Below are positions 8,831 through 17,501 of a DNA stretch of 64,000 bases, one piece after another. Source of the DNA: Cylindrospermum sp. FACHB-282 (lineage in GTDB: Bacteria; Cyanobacteriota; Cyanobacteriia; Cyanobacteriales; Nostocaceae); contig NZ_JACJRJ010000018.1 in assembly GCF_014697195.1 (NCBI RefSeq), positions 1 through 64,000 of the forward strand. Reading direction: 5' to 3'. Both the position numbers and the translations under genes were made by a program. Numbering within the stretch: the stretch's first letter is position 1; the number at the start of each line of letters is the position of its first letter. Below the pieces are notes generated by a model. That model saw nothing but the letters and a program-made list of their open reading frames with translations, was not told the DNA's origin and did not search any database.

Positions 8831-10246
8831 ATGTCCCTATCCCATGTGCTATCGCTTAGGCAAGATGTCAAGCTAGTTGAACGCCCTAGTAGTGAGGTGG
8901 CGTTGCAGGGCCCTCAAATTGACTTTGTATTTAACCCCTTGCCAACGGGAGTGCTAGCAGCCTTAAGAAAACTGTTAGCAGACGGAGCTACTGAACAGGA
9001 ACTAAGTTATTTAGTAACGCAAGAAGAGGGAATCTCTGTAGTACCGTACCTTTATTTATGCCTATACCATCTCAATGCACTAAATGTGATTTGTCGCACT
9101 ATTCGATATAATCATTTTCCCTTAGCTACCCTAATACCAATTTCATCTCAACATCATTACCAAGGTTATGAGGTTATACCGGATACCCCATATGTCTTAT
9201 CTCGCTTTGTCTATTGTCGCCAGGAGAACAACCAAATTGTTTTGGAATCGCCCCTAGCGCATGAGAAAGTAGTATTACATAATTGGCAAGCTTCAGCACT
9301 GTGGGCAGAACTGAAAGTTCCGCGAAACTGCTATGAACTGTCTCAAGTCATCTCTGGGGTTTCTGTCGAATTAGTTGAGGCATTCTTAAATTTACTCCTC
9401 AATGCTCAAATGCTGGTAGAAGCTATACCGGGCTATGAGTCGGGAAATAATCATCCTGCTGTGGTTCAGTGGGAATTTCACGATTTACTTTTCCATAGCC
9501 GCAGTCGGTTAGGTCGGCACGCGAATCCCTACGGAGGAACATACCGTTTTTTGGGCAAAATTGAACCATTACCGGTAGTTAAGCCAGAATCGGTGATGGT
9601 AACAATTCCTTTGTTTGAACCGGATATTCAACACTTGCAGAAAAATGACCTCCCATTTACTTATGTGCTGGAGCAAAGGCGTTCTATTCGTCAACATGGC
9701 GAACGTCCGCTTACCCAACAACAACTGGGTGAATTTTTATTCCGAACTGCCAGAGTAAAATTACTAGTACAAAGTGAACATGGACACCTCAGTAATCGCC
9801 CTTATCCCAGTGGTGGAGCCATCTATGAGTTAGAGTTATATACTGTGATTAATCAATGTGCCGATTTGAGCGCAGGTCTCTACCACTATTGTCCCCAAAA
9901 ACACGAACTTGCACAGATATGTGACCTTAACCCGTCTGTACAGACTCTTTTAGAAGCTGCTTGGCATACGACAGAAAGAAAATGCCGACCGCAAGTATTA
10001 ATTATCATTACGGCGCGTTTTCCAAAAGTGAGTTGGAAATATCAATCGATGGCTTATGCATTAATCCTTAAGCACGTTGGGGTATTGTATCAGACGATGT
10101 ATCTGGTGGCAACTGCGATGGGGCTAGCACCGTGCGCTTTAGGAGGTGGCGATTCTGATTTATTTGCTCAAGCAGCAGGGTTAGATTACTACAAAGAAAC
10201 ATCTGTGGGAGAGTTTATCCTGGGCAGCTATCTAGAAACTGATTAA
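8831..10246 (+). CDS. SagB-type FMN azoline dehydrogenase
   Basis: 471 aa from the chosen ATG. The open frame extends back to 8567 but that overlaps the YcaO gene. The C-terminal half is a nitroreductase/SagB domain: QRRSIRQHG, the RPYPSGGAIYELELYTV segment typical of SagB/ThcOx enzymes, and GLAPCALGGGD near the end. The N-terminal half (to about residue 240) is an extra domain seen in larger SagB proteins. It would oxidise azolines to azoles with FMN. No strong ribosome site precedes the ATG, so translational coupling or another start is possible. Confidence 0.88.
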   Translation: MSLSHVLSLRQDVKLVERPSSEVALQGPQIDFVFNPLPTGVLAALRKLLADGATEQELSYLVTQEEGISVVPYLYLCLYHLNALNVICRTIRYNHFPLATLIPISSQHHYQGYEVIPDTPYVLSRFVYCRQENNQIVLESPLAHEKVVLHNWQASALWAELKVPRNCYELSQVISGVSVELVEAFLNLLLNAQMLVEAIPGYESGNNHPAVVQWEFHDLLFHSRSRLGRHANPYGGTYRFLGKIEPLPVVKPESVMVTIPLFEPDIQHLQKNDLPFTYVLEQRRSIRQHGERPLTQQQLGEFLFRTARVKLLVQSEHGHLSNRPYPSGGAIYELELYTVINQCADLSAGLYHYCPQKHELAQICDLNPSVQTLLEAAWHTTERKCRPQVLIIITARFPKVSWKYQSMAYALILKHVGVLYQTMYLVATAMGLAPCALGGGDSDLFAQAAGLDYYKETSVGEFILGSYLETD

Positions 10247-10265
10247 TTGGTAATGGAGAAATGAA

Positions 10266-11525
10266 ATGAAAAATACCAGCGAACTTGATAAAAGCGGAAT
10301 TTCTGATTTAGCCATTTATGTTAATATTCCCTTTTGCAATTCCAAGTGTCATTTCTGTCATTATGTTGCGGATATTGACAGTAGAAATTTAGTTGGTCAG
10401 CACAATTGGTATAGCGAATATGTTGAGGCGATTAAGAGGCAGATTCTTCACTATCTTCCCCAACTTACAAGCGATGGACACCAAATAAACTCAATCTATT
10501 TTGGCGGTGGTACTCCCACTGCTCTGTCCACTGAGCAACTTATAGATATTCTTCAGGTTATTGAATCCAATTCAAAACCTTCGTTACATTTCGGTAGCGT
10601 CACACTAGAAACTACACCAGAGAACGCTCCACATCACGACTTTCGCGCCTTGTTAGATGCTGGCTTCAACCGAATTAGCATGGGCGTGCAATCGATGGAT
10701 AACAATCGTTTGAGAATGATTGGACGCTCGCACTGTGTTGAGCAGGTGCAAAAAGCCATCGAGATTTTTTGGGATGCTGGCTTTACGAATGTGAACATCG
10801 ATATGATGTTTGGTATGCCTTCGGAGAGTAAAGAAGAAATCTCTCACAATCTAGAAAAGTTAGTTGCGCTTGCAGGCAATCATTACTCGATTTATTTATA
10901 CGAACCCGACCCCAGAACAGTTATGGCGAAGAGATGTGAGTCTTCCTATACTACCGAAGACTTGTATTCAAAATTCGATCTAGTGCTTAATTACATGGAG
11001 AATGCTGGCTATGAGGGCTATAACTGTTTCTACTACGCTAACGACAACTCTCGATGCGACTGCGATGATATTTACTATAACCTTGGAAATGATTGGATAG
11101 GGTTTGGGGCTGGTGCCCACTCGCTTTTGCAGCAATGCTTATACCGGACTTCAAGCGACTATAAGCATTTCATTGCCACTCCCCTAACTATAGGTTCTCC
11201 TATTCCCGCACGTGAAAATGCAATTTATCTTTACATGACTTCCACTTACCTACTCTACTCTGACAAAGGTCTGAACCTGAATCAGTTTGAACGTATGCTG
11301 GGAATCTCGTATCAAGATGCCTTGGCGATGAGCAAGGAACTACAACTTTGGCATGAACATCTGACGACTGAAGGCAATTTGGTGCTTGAAGGAGGGCATT
11401 GGCGCTTTCGCAACCGAGAAGACCAGATACGCTATATCTGCCATCATATGGAGCGAAGATTTAAACACGATATCTTGAAAAGCCAGCAATTTGCACAACC
11501 CTATGCGCCTCTGTCGTCAAAATAA
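10266..11525 (+). CDS. HemW-like radical SAM protein
   Basis: 419 aa. CNSKCHFC (Cys24, 28, 31) binds the 4Fe-4S cluster; IYFGGGTPTAL and FNRISMGVQS are hallmarks of the HemN/HemW family. In RiPP clusters such proteins are often class C radical methyltransferases that C-methylate azoles or add other carbon groups, so that is the likely role rather than heme synthesis. It starts 19 bp after sagB with GGAG just upstream. A housekeeping HemW copy displaced here is the alternative. Confidence 0.85.
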   Translation: MKNTSELDKSGISDLAIYVNIPFCNSKCHFCHYVADIDSRNLVGQHNWYSEYVEAIKRQILHYLPQLTSDGHQINSIYFGGGTPTALSTEQLIDILQVIESNSKPSLHFGSVTLETTPENAPHHDFRALLDAGFNRISMGVQSMDNNRLRMIGRSHCVEQVQKAIEIFWDAGFTNVNIDMMFGMPSESKEEISHNLEKLVALAGNHYSIYLYEPDPRTVMAKRCESSYTTEDLYSKFDLVLNYMENAGYEGYNCFYYANDNSRCDCDDIYYNLGNDWIGFGAGAHSLLQQCLYRTSSDYKHFIATPLTIGSPIPARENAIYLYMTSTYLLYSDKGLNLNQFERMLGISYQDALAMSKELQLWHEHLTTEGNLVLEGGHWRFRNREDQIRYICHHMERRFKHDILKSQQFAQPYAPLSSK

Positions 11526-11606
11526 ATTCTGGTTGGAAACGCAAATTTTCCTAATGCCTAAATGGTTTTTTTATTACTAATAAACTCAAAATACAAACGA
11601 GAAATT

Positions 11607-13091
11607 ATGAAAATTGGGCTGGTTGAATTACCAGATATACAACTGATTGACCAAAATGGAGAAGATCGAAATTTAGCTAGTGTAGACTATCCGTTATTAA
11701 GCAAGCAAATTTTGATGTCGAACTTGGAAGCAGGCGGGTTCGACCCGCATTTGGTGAATCTCAAAATTGGCAGCGATCAAGAAACCTATGGCGAGGTAAA
11801 GTGGGGTGGCATAACGCTCACCAAAACGCTCAAAGGCAAGAAGATATCGACGCTAGACCCACAAACTTACGATGCTTGGGGTGTTACCTGTAACTATACG
11901 CAACAGCGAGAAGTCGCGTGCATGGTAATTAAGCGACTGAGTAGTGGTGATAGACCAGTTGTCGTCGGGGGTTCAGATGCCATCGCCCAACCCAAAATTT
12001 ACCTGCAAGCGGGTGCCACCGCAGTAGTGACCGATAAATCCGGCGCTGCCAATTGGGCAATCTTTGATTACGTTCTTGGCAAATCATCGCCAGAGAAGCT
12101 CACGGGTGTCATCCTCGCTTCCGGAACTCAATACCCTAACAGCCTCCGCCCACTTAGGCCAGAAGAGTGGTCGCTGCCATCTTTGAGGATAGCCAAGCAA
12201 TGCTTAACGAACCCATCTTGGATCGCCAAAAAATTCTGTCCTGTAGGCGCAGTGTTTCCTGATATGGGTTGCGATCGCAAGTGTGACTTTTGTCAGACTC
12301 CGACTTATAAATTGGGGTATAGCAGGATGTCACCTAAACGGGTGTTGGAGTGGTTTGCATTACAAAAAGAAGCTGGTGGACGGGCAGTGTTAAATTATTC
12401 CGATCAATTTCTTGGTCGTGTCCTGTTTCCAGAAGGACGGCAAGAAATTCTAGAAATTATGAACGGGTTACGGGAAATGGAACTGCCTGTTGGCTGGGTC
12501 AACGGGTTAGAAATCAAAAAAGCCACACTTGGTCGGGGAATCCGTCCCGATGGCGATTTGAAGCCAGACGAAGAACTGATTCAATCACTTTGGGGGTGGG
12601 ATGGCAAGGTTGGCTGTTTTTTTGCGTACATTCCTGCTGAACGCCCGTTAGTGGGTCGAGAATCTTACGCCAAACTTTTGCCCTGGAAAGAACACGTAAC
12701 TATGCTGCGGTCAATCGTGCAAGCAGGTGTGCCAAGAATTTCCTATGGTGTCATTATTGGACTACCGGAAGATAGCCACGACAGTTTGCAGTACTTGGAA
12801 GATGCGTTATTGGAACTCCGTCAAGAACTCAAGACCATTAATCCTTCACTGGAATTTGGGGTTGCACCATTTGCCATCTCTCCAATACCGGGCACGCCTC
12901 AGGAGCAAAATTTACGGAAGTTGGGGCTGATCCGCTGTGAAGATCCCGTTATTCTTGGGGGGTGGTGGACACCTTGTGCTGATACTTTTCACCTCAGCTT
13001 TGAAGATGTTGCCGCGTGGCAGTTCCGTCTCGCTAACCGGGTGACTATACAATCCCATCTCGAAGAAGCTATGCTGTCATTTTACAAATAG
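11607..13091 (+). CDS. B12-binding radical SAM protein
   Basis: 494 aa from the ATG at 11607; the frame is open from 11562 but those codons look like leader DNA. The N-terminal ~180 residues form a cobalamin-binding fold (PVVVGGSDAIAQPKIYLQAG), followed by the cluster motif CDRKCDFC (Cys222, 226, 229). Class B radical SAM methyltransferases of this build methylate unactivated sp3 or aromatic carbons. With the HemW-like protein, the cluster has two radical tailoring enzymes. It is the last gene of the operon. Confidence 0.88.
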   Translation: MKIGLVELPDIQLIDQNGEDRNLASVDYPLLSKQILMSNLEAGGFDPHLVNLKIGSDQETYGEVKWGGITLTKTLKGKKISTLDPQTYDAWGVTCNYTQQREVACMVIKRLSSGDRPVVVGGSDAIAQPKIYLQAGATAVVTDKSGAANWAIFDYVLGKSSPEKLTGVILASGTQYPNSLRPLRPEEWSLPSLRIAKQCLTNPSWIAKKFCPVGAVFPDMGCDRKCDFCQTPTYKLGYSRMSPKRVLEWFALQKEAGGRAVLNYSDQFLGRVLFPEGRQEILEIMNGLREMELPVGWVNGLEIKKATLGRGIRPDGDLKPDEELIQSLWGWDGKVGCFFAYIPAERPLVGRESYAKLLPWKEHVTMLRSIVQAGVPRISYGVIIGLPEDSHDSLQYLEDALLELRQELKTINPSLEFGVAPFAISPIPGTPQEQNLRKLGLIRCEDPVILGGWWTPCADTFHLSFEDVAAWQFRLANRVTIQSHLEEAMLSFYK

Positions 13092-13176
13092 TTTTGTAGT
13101 ATCTGTTGGGAAAATGGAGCCTGTACTCGGAATTAATTAATTCAAAATTGTTTTTATTCTGACTAACAGAATTTTG

Positions 13177-13287
13177 GGCGTTGCTGATTGAGAATATGAA
13201 TTTGTTTCGCGCAGAGGCGCAAAGGCTCAAAGGTACGAAGAAAAAGAAGGGTAATTTTGGCATTTCATACTTTGATTCAGCAACGCC
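13177..13287. mobile_element. 111-bp MITE with 8-bp target duplication
   Basis: GGCGTTGCTGATTGAG at the left is matched, inverted, by CTTTGATTCAGCAACGCC at the right (about 25-bp imperfect terminal repeats). GAATTTTG occurs on both flanks (13169-13176 and 13288-13295) as a direct repeat. The inside has no gene. This is a non-autonomous element moved by an unknown transposase. Confidence 0.7.
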
Positions 13288-13294
13288 GAATTTT

Positions 13295-13318
13295 GCATTT
13301 TGAATTCAAAAAAGGTCA
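13295..13318. repeat. 24-bp dispersed repeat, copy 1
   Basis: The 24 bases starting GCATTTTGAATTC are identical to 62053-62076. The sequence CTAACAGAATTTTG also stands just upstream of both copies (about 13163 and 62008), so the two loci share both ends but differ in the middle. Confidence 0.7.
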
Positions 13319-13468
13319 TTAAACTGTGCCTCACTCAACAAAGTGCGTATGTAAGCCCCACCACAAGGATTACATCTTTAATTATTCATCCTCTAGTTGT
13401 GATTTCACTCATTGTTAATGCACCCAAGAATCTGCTTTGATATTCTTAAGGTTTATTAATATATAAAA

Positions 13469-14386
13469 ATGCTGGCTAGAGTCTGGAGTGCATCAATTGT
13501 TGGCATCGATGCCGTTAAGGTAGGGGTAGAAGTCGATGTTTCTGGGGGTTTACCGGGAACTGTTATTTTGGGATTGCCAGATTCAGCGGTTCAGGAATCA
13601 AAAGAAAGGGTAAAAGCAACGCTGAAGAATGCGGGTTTTGCTTTTCCCATGCGAAAGATTGTGATTAACTTAACTCCAGCAGATTTACGGAAGGAAGGTC
13701 CTGCTTTTGATTTGCCGATTAGTGTGGGAATTTTAGCGGCTTCTGAGCAAGTTAGCGCTGATTTGTTGGGGGATTATTTATTCTTAGGGGAAGTTTCCCT
13801 GGATGGTACCTTACGCCCTGTTGCTGGTGTGCTGCCGATCGCAGCGACGGCTCAAAAAATGGGTATTGCTGGGTTAGTTGTGCCGACTGATAATGCTCAA
13901 GAAGCGGCGGTGGTGGAAGGTTTGGCTGTTTATGGTTGCAACACGATTGCAGATGTGGTGGATTTTTTGAATAATCCGGGGCGTTACCAACCTGTGAGGG
14001 TAGATGAGAATGTAGAGACATTGCAGACAAAGTCTTTACATCATTTGGCAGATTTGCAAGATGTGAAGGGACAGGCTCATGGACGACGTGCTTTAGAAAT
14101 TGCGGCAGCTGGTGGACATAATTTAATTTTTGTCGGGCCGCCTGGTAGTGGTAAAACTATGTTGGCGAGACGTTTGCCGGGGATTCTACCGCCGTTGTCT
14201 TTTGCTGAGTCTTTGGAAGTGACGCGGATTCACTCGGTGGCTGGGTTGCTAAAAAATCGTGGTTCGTTGGTGCGCGATCGCCCTTTTCGCAGTCCCCACC
14301 ACTCAGCATCTGGGCCTTCTCTCGTTGGTGGCGGTAGTTTCCCCCGTCCTGGAGAGATATCTTTATCCCACTTTGGTATATTATTC
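13469..14386 (+). pseudogene. comM: comM (Mg-chelatase-like ATPase), N-terminal half, split by the element
   Basis: 306 codons matching the N-terminal part of ComM/YifB: the conserved start MLARVWSASIVGIDAVKVGV, the ChlI-like domain, Walker A GPPGSGKT (about 225-232) and the stretch LVGGGSFPRPGEISLSHFGI. ComM is an AAA+ branch-migration helicase needed in other bacteria for natural transformation. The frame runs on past 14386 into a nuclease, so the native sequence ends exactly where the Walker B acidic residues should come. The missing half is at 56747-57364. Confidence 0.93.
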
Positions 14387-14404
14387 ATGAACAAGTTTAC
14401 ATTA
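14377..14404 (+). other. Left attachment site (attL)
   Basis: The crossover region is TTCATGAACAAGTTTACA, to be compared with TTTATGGATGAGTTGACA at the right end. The exact crossover dinucleotide cannot be read because the repeat is imperfect. Confidence 0.6.
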
Positions 14405-14941
14405 CCGAGTTTAATAATGGGCAAAAAAATTGCTTTTGCATCTGCTGTGTCCGCTGCTTTGTTTTTGATGCCAATGCCAGGTTTCGCCCAGCGCCAGCTA
14501 ATCACCGGGAAAATTATAAATGTCGGAGATGGTGATACAGTTCGGGCCCAATTTGGGTCTCAAAAAGCCACCATCCGGTTAGCTTGCATTGATGCCCCCG
14601 AACTTAAGCAGAAGCCTTGGGGAGGGCGATCGCGTAACAGACTTAAACAACTGCTGCCAGTGGGACAGCCGGTTAAATTTTCCATTAAAGAAAAAGACAG
14701 GTACGGGCGGTTTGTTGCTGAGATTTTTTTGGGGAACCGAAACATTAATCTAGTTTTGGTACAGGAAGGCGAAGCCGTGGTTTATCGGCAATATCTCAAA
14801 AACTGCCCCGTCAGCCGGGATAGTTTGTTGTCCGAGGAAGCGATCGCGAAAACGAAAAAGCTTGGATTTTGGAACCAACTTAATCCCGTGATGCCTTGGA
14901 ATTTTCGGCAAAGTAAAAAAGTGCCGACACCAACGCCATAA
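14387..14941 (+). CDS. Secreted thermonuclease (SNase-like)
   Basis: 184 aa from MNKF (14387) or 174 aa from MGKK (14417). After MGKKIAFASAVSAALFLMPM comes a signal-peptide cleavage site GFA-Q, then an OB-fold SNase domain: VGDGDTVRAQ, IRLACIDAPEL, DRYGRFVAEI and VYRQY. The protein would be exported and degrade nucleic acid. In the integrated state it is fused in frame to ComM. In the excised circle its ATG would follow the recombinase-side sequence. Which start is used is not clear, as ribosome sites are weak. Confidence 0.85.
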   Translation: MNKFTLPSLIMGKKIAFASAVSAALFLMPMPGFAQRQLITGKIINVGDGDTVRAQFGSQKATIRLACIDAPELKQKPWGGRSRNRLKQLLPVGQPVKFSIKEKDRYGRFVAEIFLGNRNINLVLVQEGEAVVYRQYLKNCPVSRDSLLSEEAIAKTKKLGFWNQLNPVMPWNFRQSKKVPTPTP

Positions 14942-15059
14942 CGATGGGATCGGGTGTGAAAGATAACTGTGTATCAATAAAGATTTTGTGTTGGTCGAAA
15001 CTACTGTGATTTAAATCACTGACAATCGAGTATTCTTAACAAATGCAGTGGTTTATTTT

Positions 15060-15464
15060 ATGGATAAATTTGACAACTTAGATAGTTTTAATATAAATGG
15101 TGAAGAAGAATTAAACAGCCAGCAATTCAATGCTGACAGAAACCTTGAGAACAAAACTCGGATAATCCGATTAGAAGAAATTGTATTTGCGCGGCGAGAT
15201 TCTTTAACTTCCAGGGTTCGGGCGCTGGAAATATTTCAGGAAGTTGATGAAAATAATTGGAAAAGCTTGCAATCTGAAAAAAACGCTTTGGCTAAAAAGA
15301 TTGAGATTATTGATACAACAGCCAAAATTCTTAGCATTCCTGGAGGAACTAAAACACTTATAGCGATATTTATGGTACTTCAGTTCGGTTACACTTTCGC
15401 CGCAGAAATGGTAATTCACGAGTTTAACTTAGGAGATGTTAAAGAGGCTGTTGAAAAAAGATGA
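15060..15464 (+). CDS. Hypothetical protein with coiled coil and one membrane segment
   Basis: 134 aa from MDKFDN; an upstream in-frame codon at 15048 is possible. The middle (RLEEIVFARRDSLTSRVRAL onward) is predicted coiled coil, and TKTLIAIFMVLQFGYTFAA near the C-terminus is a membrane helix. This looks like a small membrane-tethered coiled-coil protein. Family not recognised. The stop overlaps the next ATG (ATGA). Confidence 0.6.
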   Translation: MDKFDNLDSFNINGEEELNSQQFNADRNLENKTRIIRLEEIVFARRDSLTSRVRALEIFQEVDENNWKSLQSEKNALAKKIEIIDTTAKILSIPGGTKTLIAIFMVLQFGYTFAAEMVIHEFNLGDVKEAVEKR

Positions 15465-15620
15465 ATAAAACCGTTGTTGTTGTTTTAAACAGCAAAAGTT
15501 TTTGTACTGACTAGTCCTGACAAGAAAAAGCTACTGTCCGAGGAATTGTTAGTCAATGAACTGGAAAAGTTTTCCCCTCAAGACAATTGTCTTAATAACA
15601 ATTCTTTTGGGAGTAATTAA
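15461..15620 (+). pseudogene. Small frameshifted gene
   Basis: An ATG overlapping the previous stop as ATGA begins MNKTVVVVLNSK, but the frame hits TAG after 17 codons. Dropping one A from the AAAA run near 15490 lets it read on as VFVLTSPDKKKLLSEELL and NELEKFSPQDNC to a TAA at 15618. The coupling and amino-acid character suggest a real 52-aa gene with a 1-nt frameshift. Confidence 0.4.
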
Positions 15621-16129
15621 ACCGCCTTTTTAACTTCATAAGGCAACAGAAAATCAGTTTGCTCCCAGACGCCAGTGCGTTTTAGCCTAGCTTGTACAGT
15701 AGCGTTTAAAATTGCACTATATAAAGAAATTTCACTGGCTGAAAGATCATAGCTGTTGGGTGTTTGGAAAAACGGGGATGCGATCGCCATTCCAGTAACA
15801 CACAGCTTAACCTGAATATTTTGCTTATCTGCCAAATACCAGTCACAAACCCAGCGGTTATACTGGTCAAGTTCGTAGGGAATGACGATGATTTTCTGCA
15901 ACCCTATTAATTGCCCCAGAAATGATTTGGATTTTGCGCCATATTCCCAATGTTTGAGCAATCTAGAGTCCTGCGATTCATTGCCCTTGCGGGTTTCAGG
16001 TGAATCAATCCAGCGTGCGCGGCTGGTAAAGTACTGCCCATTTTGGTTTGTCAATCCTAGGGTATCACCATCGATAAAATTTACTGGTTGACAAACAATT
16101 GCTTTTTTAAGAATTAAAGAAACTGTCAT
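15617..16129 (-). CDS. Thermonuclease-like (SNase fold) protein
   Basis: 170 aa. FIDGDTLGLTN, ARWIDSPETRKG and DQYNRWVCDWYLAD match the three conserved parts of SNase-like nucleases, and VKLCVTGMAIA fits the following strand-helix. There is no signal peptide, so unlike the exported nuclease at 14387 it is cytoplasmic. It is followed by unique C-terminal helices. It may be an enzyme or a DNA-binding derivative; the Asp and Arg pattern is compatible with activity. Confidence 0.75.
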   Translation of the reverse strand: MTVSLILKKAIVCQPVNFIDGDTLGLTNQNGQYFTSRARWIDSPETRKGNESQDSRLLKHWEYGAKSKSFLGQLIGLQKIIVIPYELDQYNRWVCDWYLADKQNIQVKLCVTGMAIASPFFQTPNSYDLSASEISLYSAILNATVQARLKRTGVWEQTDFLLPYEVKKAV

Positions 16130-16142
16130 ATATTTTAGATTA

Positions 16143-16179
16143 AAAAAAAGACCTTCTCTATTATAGAAAAAGTCTTTTT
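16143..16179. terminator. Bidirectional terminator
   Basis: AAAAAGAC and GTCTTTTT form a hairpin with T-runs on both strands. It separates the 16208 gene from the SNase gene. Confidence 0.6.
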
Positions 16180-16207
16180 ATTTGGATGTAGTTTTGCAGC
16201 GTTTGCT

Positions 16208-16438
16208 CTAATTTTTTCCTTTTTCAATTTCGTTGAATTTACTCAAAGAAGCTCTGAATAAATCGGATGGTGCTGCGTAATATTCAACCTGTTGCACCTC
16301 GAACGTATAAGAATCGATTTCGATGCGATCGCCCTGTTTTACATCGTACCCGTAAGCAGTAATTGTTGTTTCTTCAGCGCTGGTTTCAAAAACATAGTTA
16401 AGATTGTTGGTTTGTCCTTTGAAATCGTGGTTTTTCAT
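16208..16438 (-). CDS. Hypothetical protein (76 aa)
   Basis: The frame is open from 16489, but the ATG at 16438 (MKNHDFKGQTNN) is chosen because a near copy of the element octamer (GTCTACCGC) lies 29 nt upstream, as for most neighbours. The body (TITAYGYDVKQGDRIEIDSY, then TFEVQQVEYY) is all beta, like a small SH3/OB-type barrel. No family recognised. Confidence 0.6.
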   Translation of the reverse strand: MKNHDFKGQTNNLNYVFETSAEETTITAYGYDVKQGDRIEIDSYTFEVQQVEYYAAPSDLFRASLSKFNEIEKGKN

Positions 16439-16481
16439 TTTTTGTGCATGAGTGTTAAAACCAAGAAGCGGTAGACAAAAA

Positions 16482-17462
16482 TTAACCATTTACCAACACA
16501 GGTTGAATCCACATCCGCCTTGATTTTTTCCAGCGTTTTCCTTCCCCGGACTCAATAACTCGCCAGTGACCACGCCGCCAATGAGTGTAAGGTGATGCGT
16601 GAGTTCTGCTGTTATTGTTTTCACGTTTGTTTTGGTAATTCTTCCCTAGCCACCTTGCGTGGCGGATATTGGAAGAACTATTATTTTTCTGTTTAGGCAC
16701 ACCAAAACCCTTTGGTTGTACCTGTAAGTTTTCTTCAGCAACATCACTAATAAATTCTGGCGAATACTCCAGTGAAAGCAAAATGTTAATGACAATGTTT
16801 CTAACTCTTTCAAGAAACACCCTATCTATTTGGTCGATTTTGTTTCTTCCAAGGCTATTGTTATCATTGTGAATCAGTTCGCCAGAGCTAGAAACTGCGG
16901 TATTTGAAAGCCAAACTGTTTCTTTTTTGTCAGTGGTTGACCAGTCAAAGGTCAAACCGTTCCCTGAAATAACCGGAACTTTAATGTTTTTCCAATGTGC
17001 CGACTCCCATTCAGGATGTTCATCGGTGCTGGAATGAATGCATAAATAGTCTATTTCACCACTGGGCGATCGCAATACTCCACTAGGTAAAGCAACTAAA
17101 AATGTTGGTAGAGATGGTTTCCAGCCAGCAAAGACTTCTGGTTTGTGCAAAGCGTCTGTATTGTCAAAAGCTTGGAATAGTTCTTGAGAAATGCAGTACA
17201 GCGGCGCATCCTGACAGAACCACAACGCCATTCGGTGACTGTGCAGAAATGCTGATAAATCAGTTTTAGCGTACTCCAGTTGGCAGGTTGATAGGGCAAT
17301 TCCAGCGATCGCGCTCAATTCATGCCAAGTTATGTACCCTTTGGGAATCTGATAATTTCTATCAGTACGAATTTGCTTTAAGAGTTGCCGTTGGGGCTTT
17401 TCAAATAGTTTTAGCGTTCTAAAGCGAGATAAATTATTTGGATCTAAATTGATGTTTTTCAT
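16482..17462 (-). CDS. Hypothetical protein with C-terminal HWRRGHWR motif
   Basis: 326 aa. The C-terminus SPYTHWRRGHWRVIESGEGK, then MWIQPVLVNG, is a signature shared by a broad family of plasmid and phage proteins of unknown role. The length (about 320 aa) and this tail remind me of the AcrVA2 anti-CRISPR family, but that is from memory only. The N-terminal 200 residues show no motif I know. A strong hairpin with a GCAA loop (17472-17495) lies just before its ATG. Confidence 0.65.
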   Translation of the reverse strand: MKNINLDPNNLSRFRTLKLFEKPQRQLLKQIRTDRNYQIPKGYITWHELSAIAGIALSTCQLEYAKTDLSAFLHSHRMALWFCQDAPLYCISQELFQAFDNTDALHKPEVFAGWKPSLPTFLVALPSGVLRSPSGEIDYLCIHSSTDEHPEWESAHWKNIKVPVISGNGLTFDWSTTDKKETVWLSNTAVSSSGELIHNDNNSLGRNKIDQIDRVFLERVRNIVINILLSLEYSPEFISDVAEENLQVQPKGFGVPKQKNNSSSNIRHARWLGKNYQNKRENNNSRTHASPYTHWRRGHWRVIESGEGKRWKKSRRMWIQPVLVNG

Positions 17463-17471
17463 CTTAAATAT

Positions 17472-17495
17472 CTCCAGAGTGTTGCCACCCTGGAG
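17472..17495 (-). promoter_or_regulatory. 10-bp hairpin with GCAA tetraloop
   Basis: CTCCAGGGTG-GCAA-CACTCTGGAG on the minus strand forms a near-perfect stem (one G-T pair). No T-run follows, and the next ATG comes 10 nt later, so it may be an mRNA stability or translation element rather than a terminator. Confidence 0.5.
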
Positions 17496-17501
17496 TCGCT
17501 T

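Noticed and set aside
15617-16129. The SNase-like protein as part of the 14387 nuclease by duplication
   Set aside because: Only the short fold motifs are shared; lengths, signal peptide and C-termini differ, so they were probably acquired separately.
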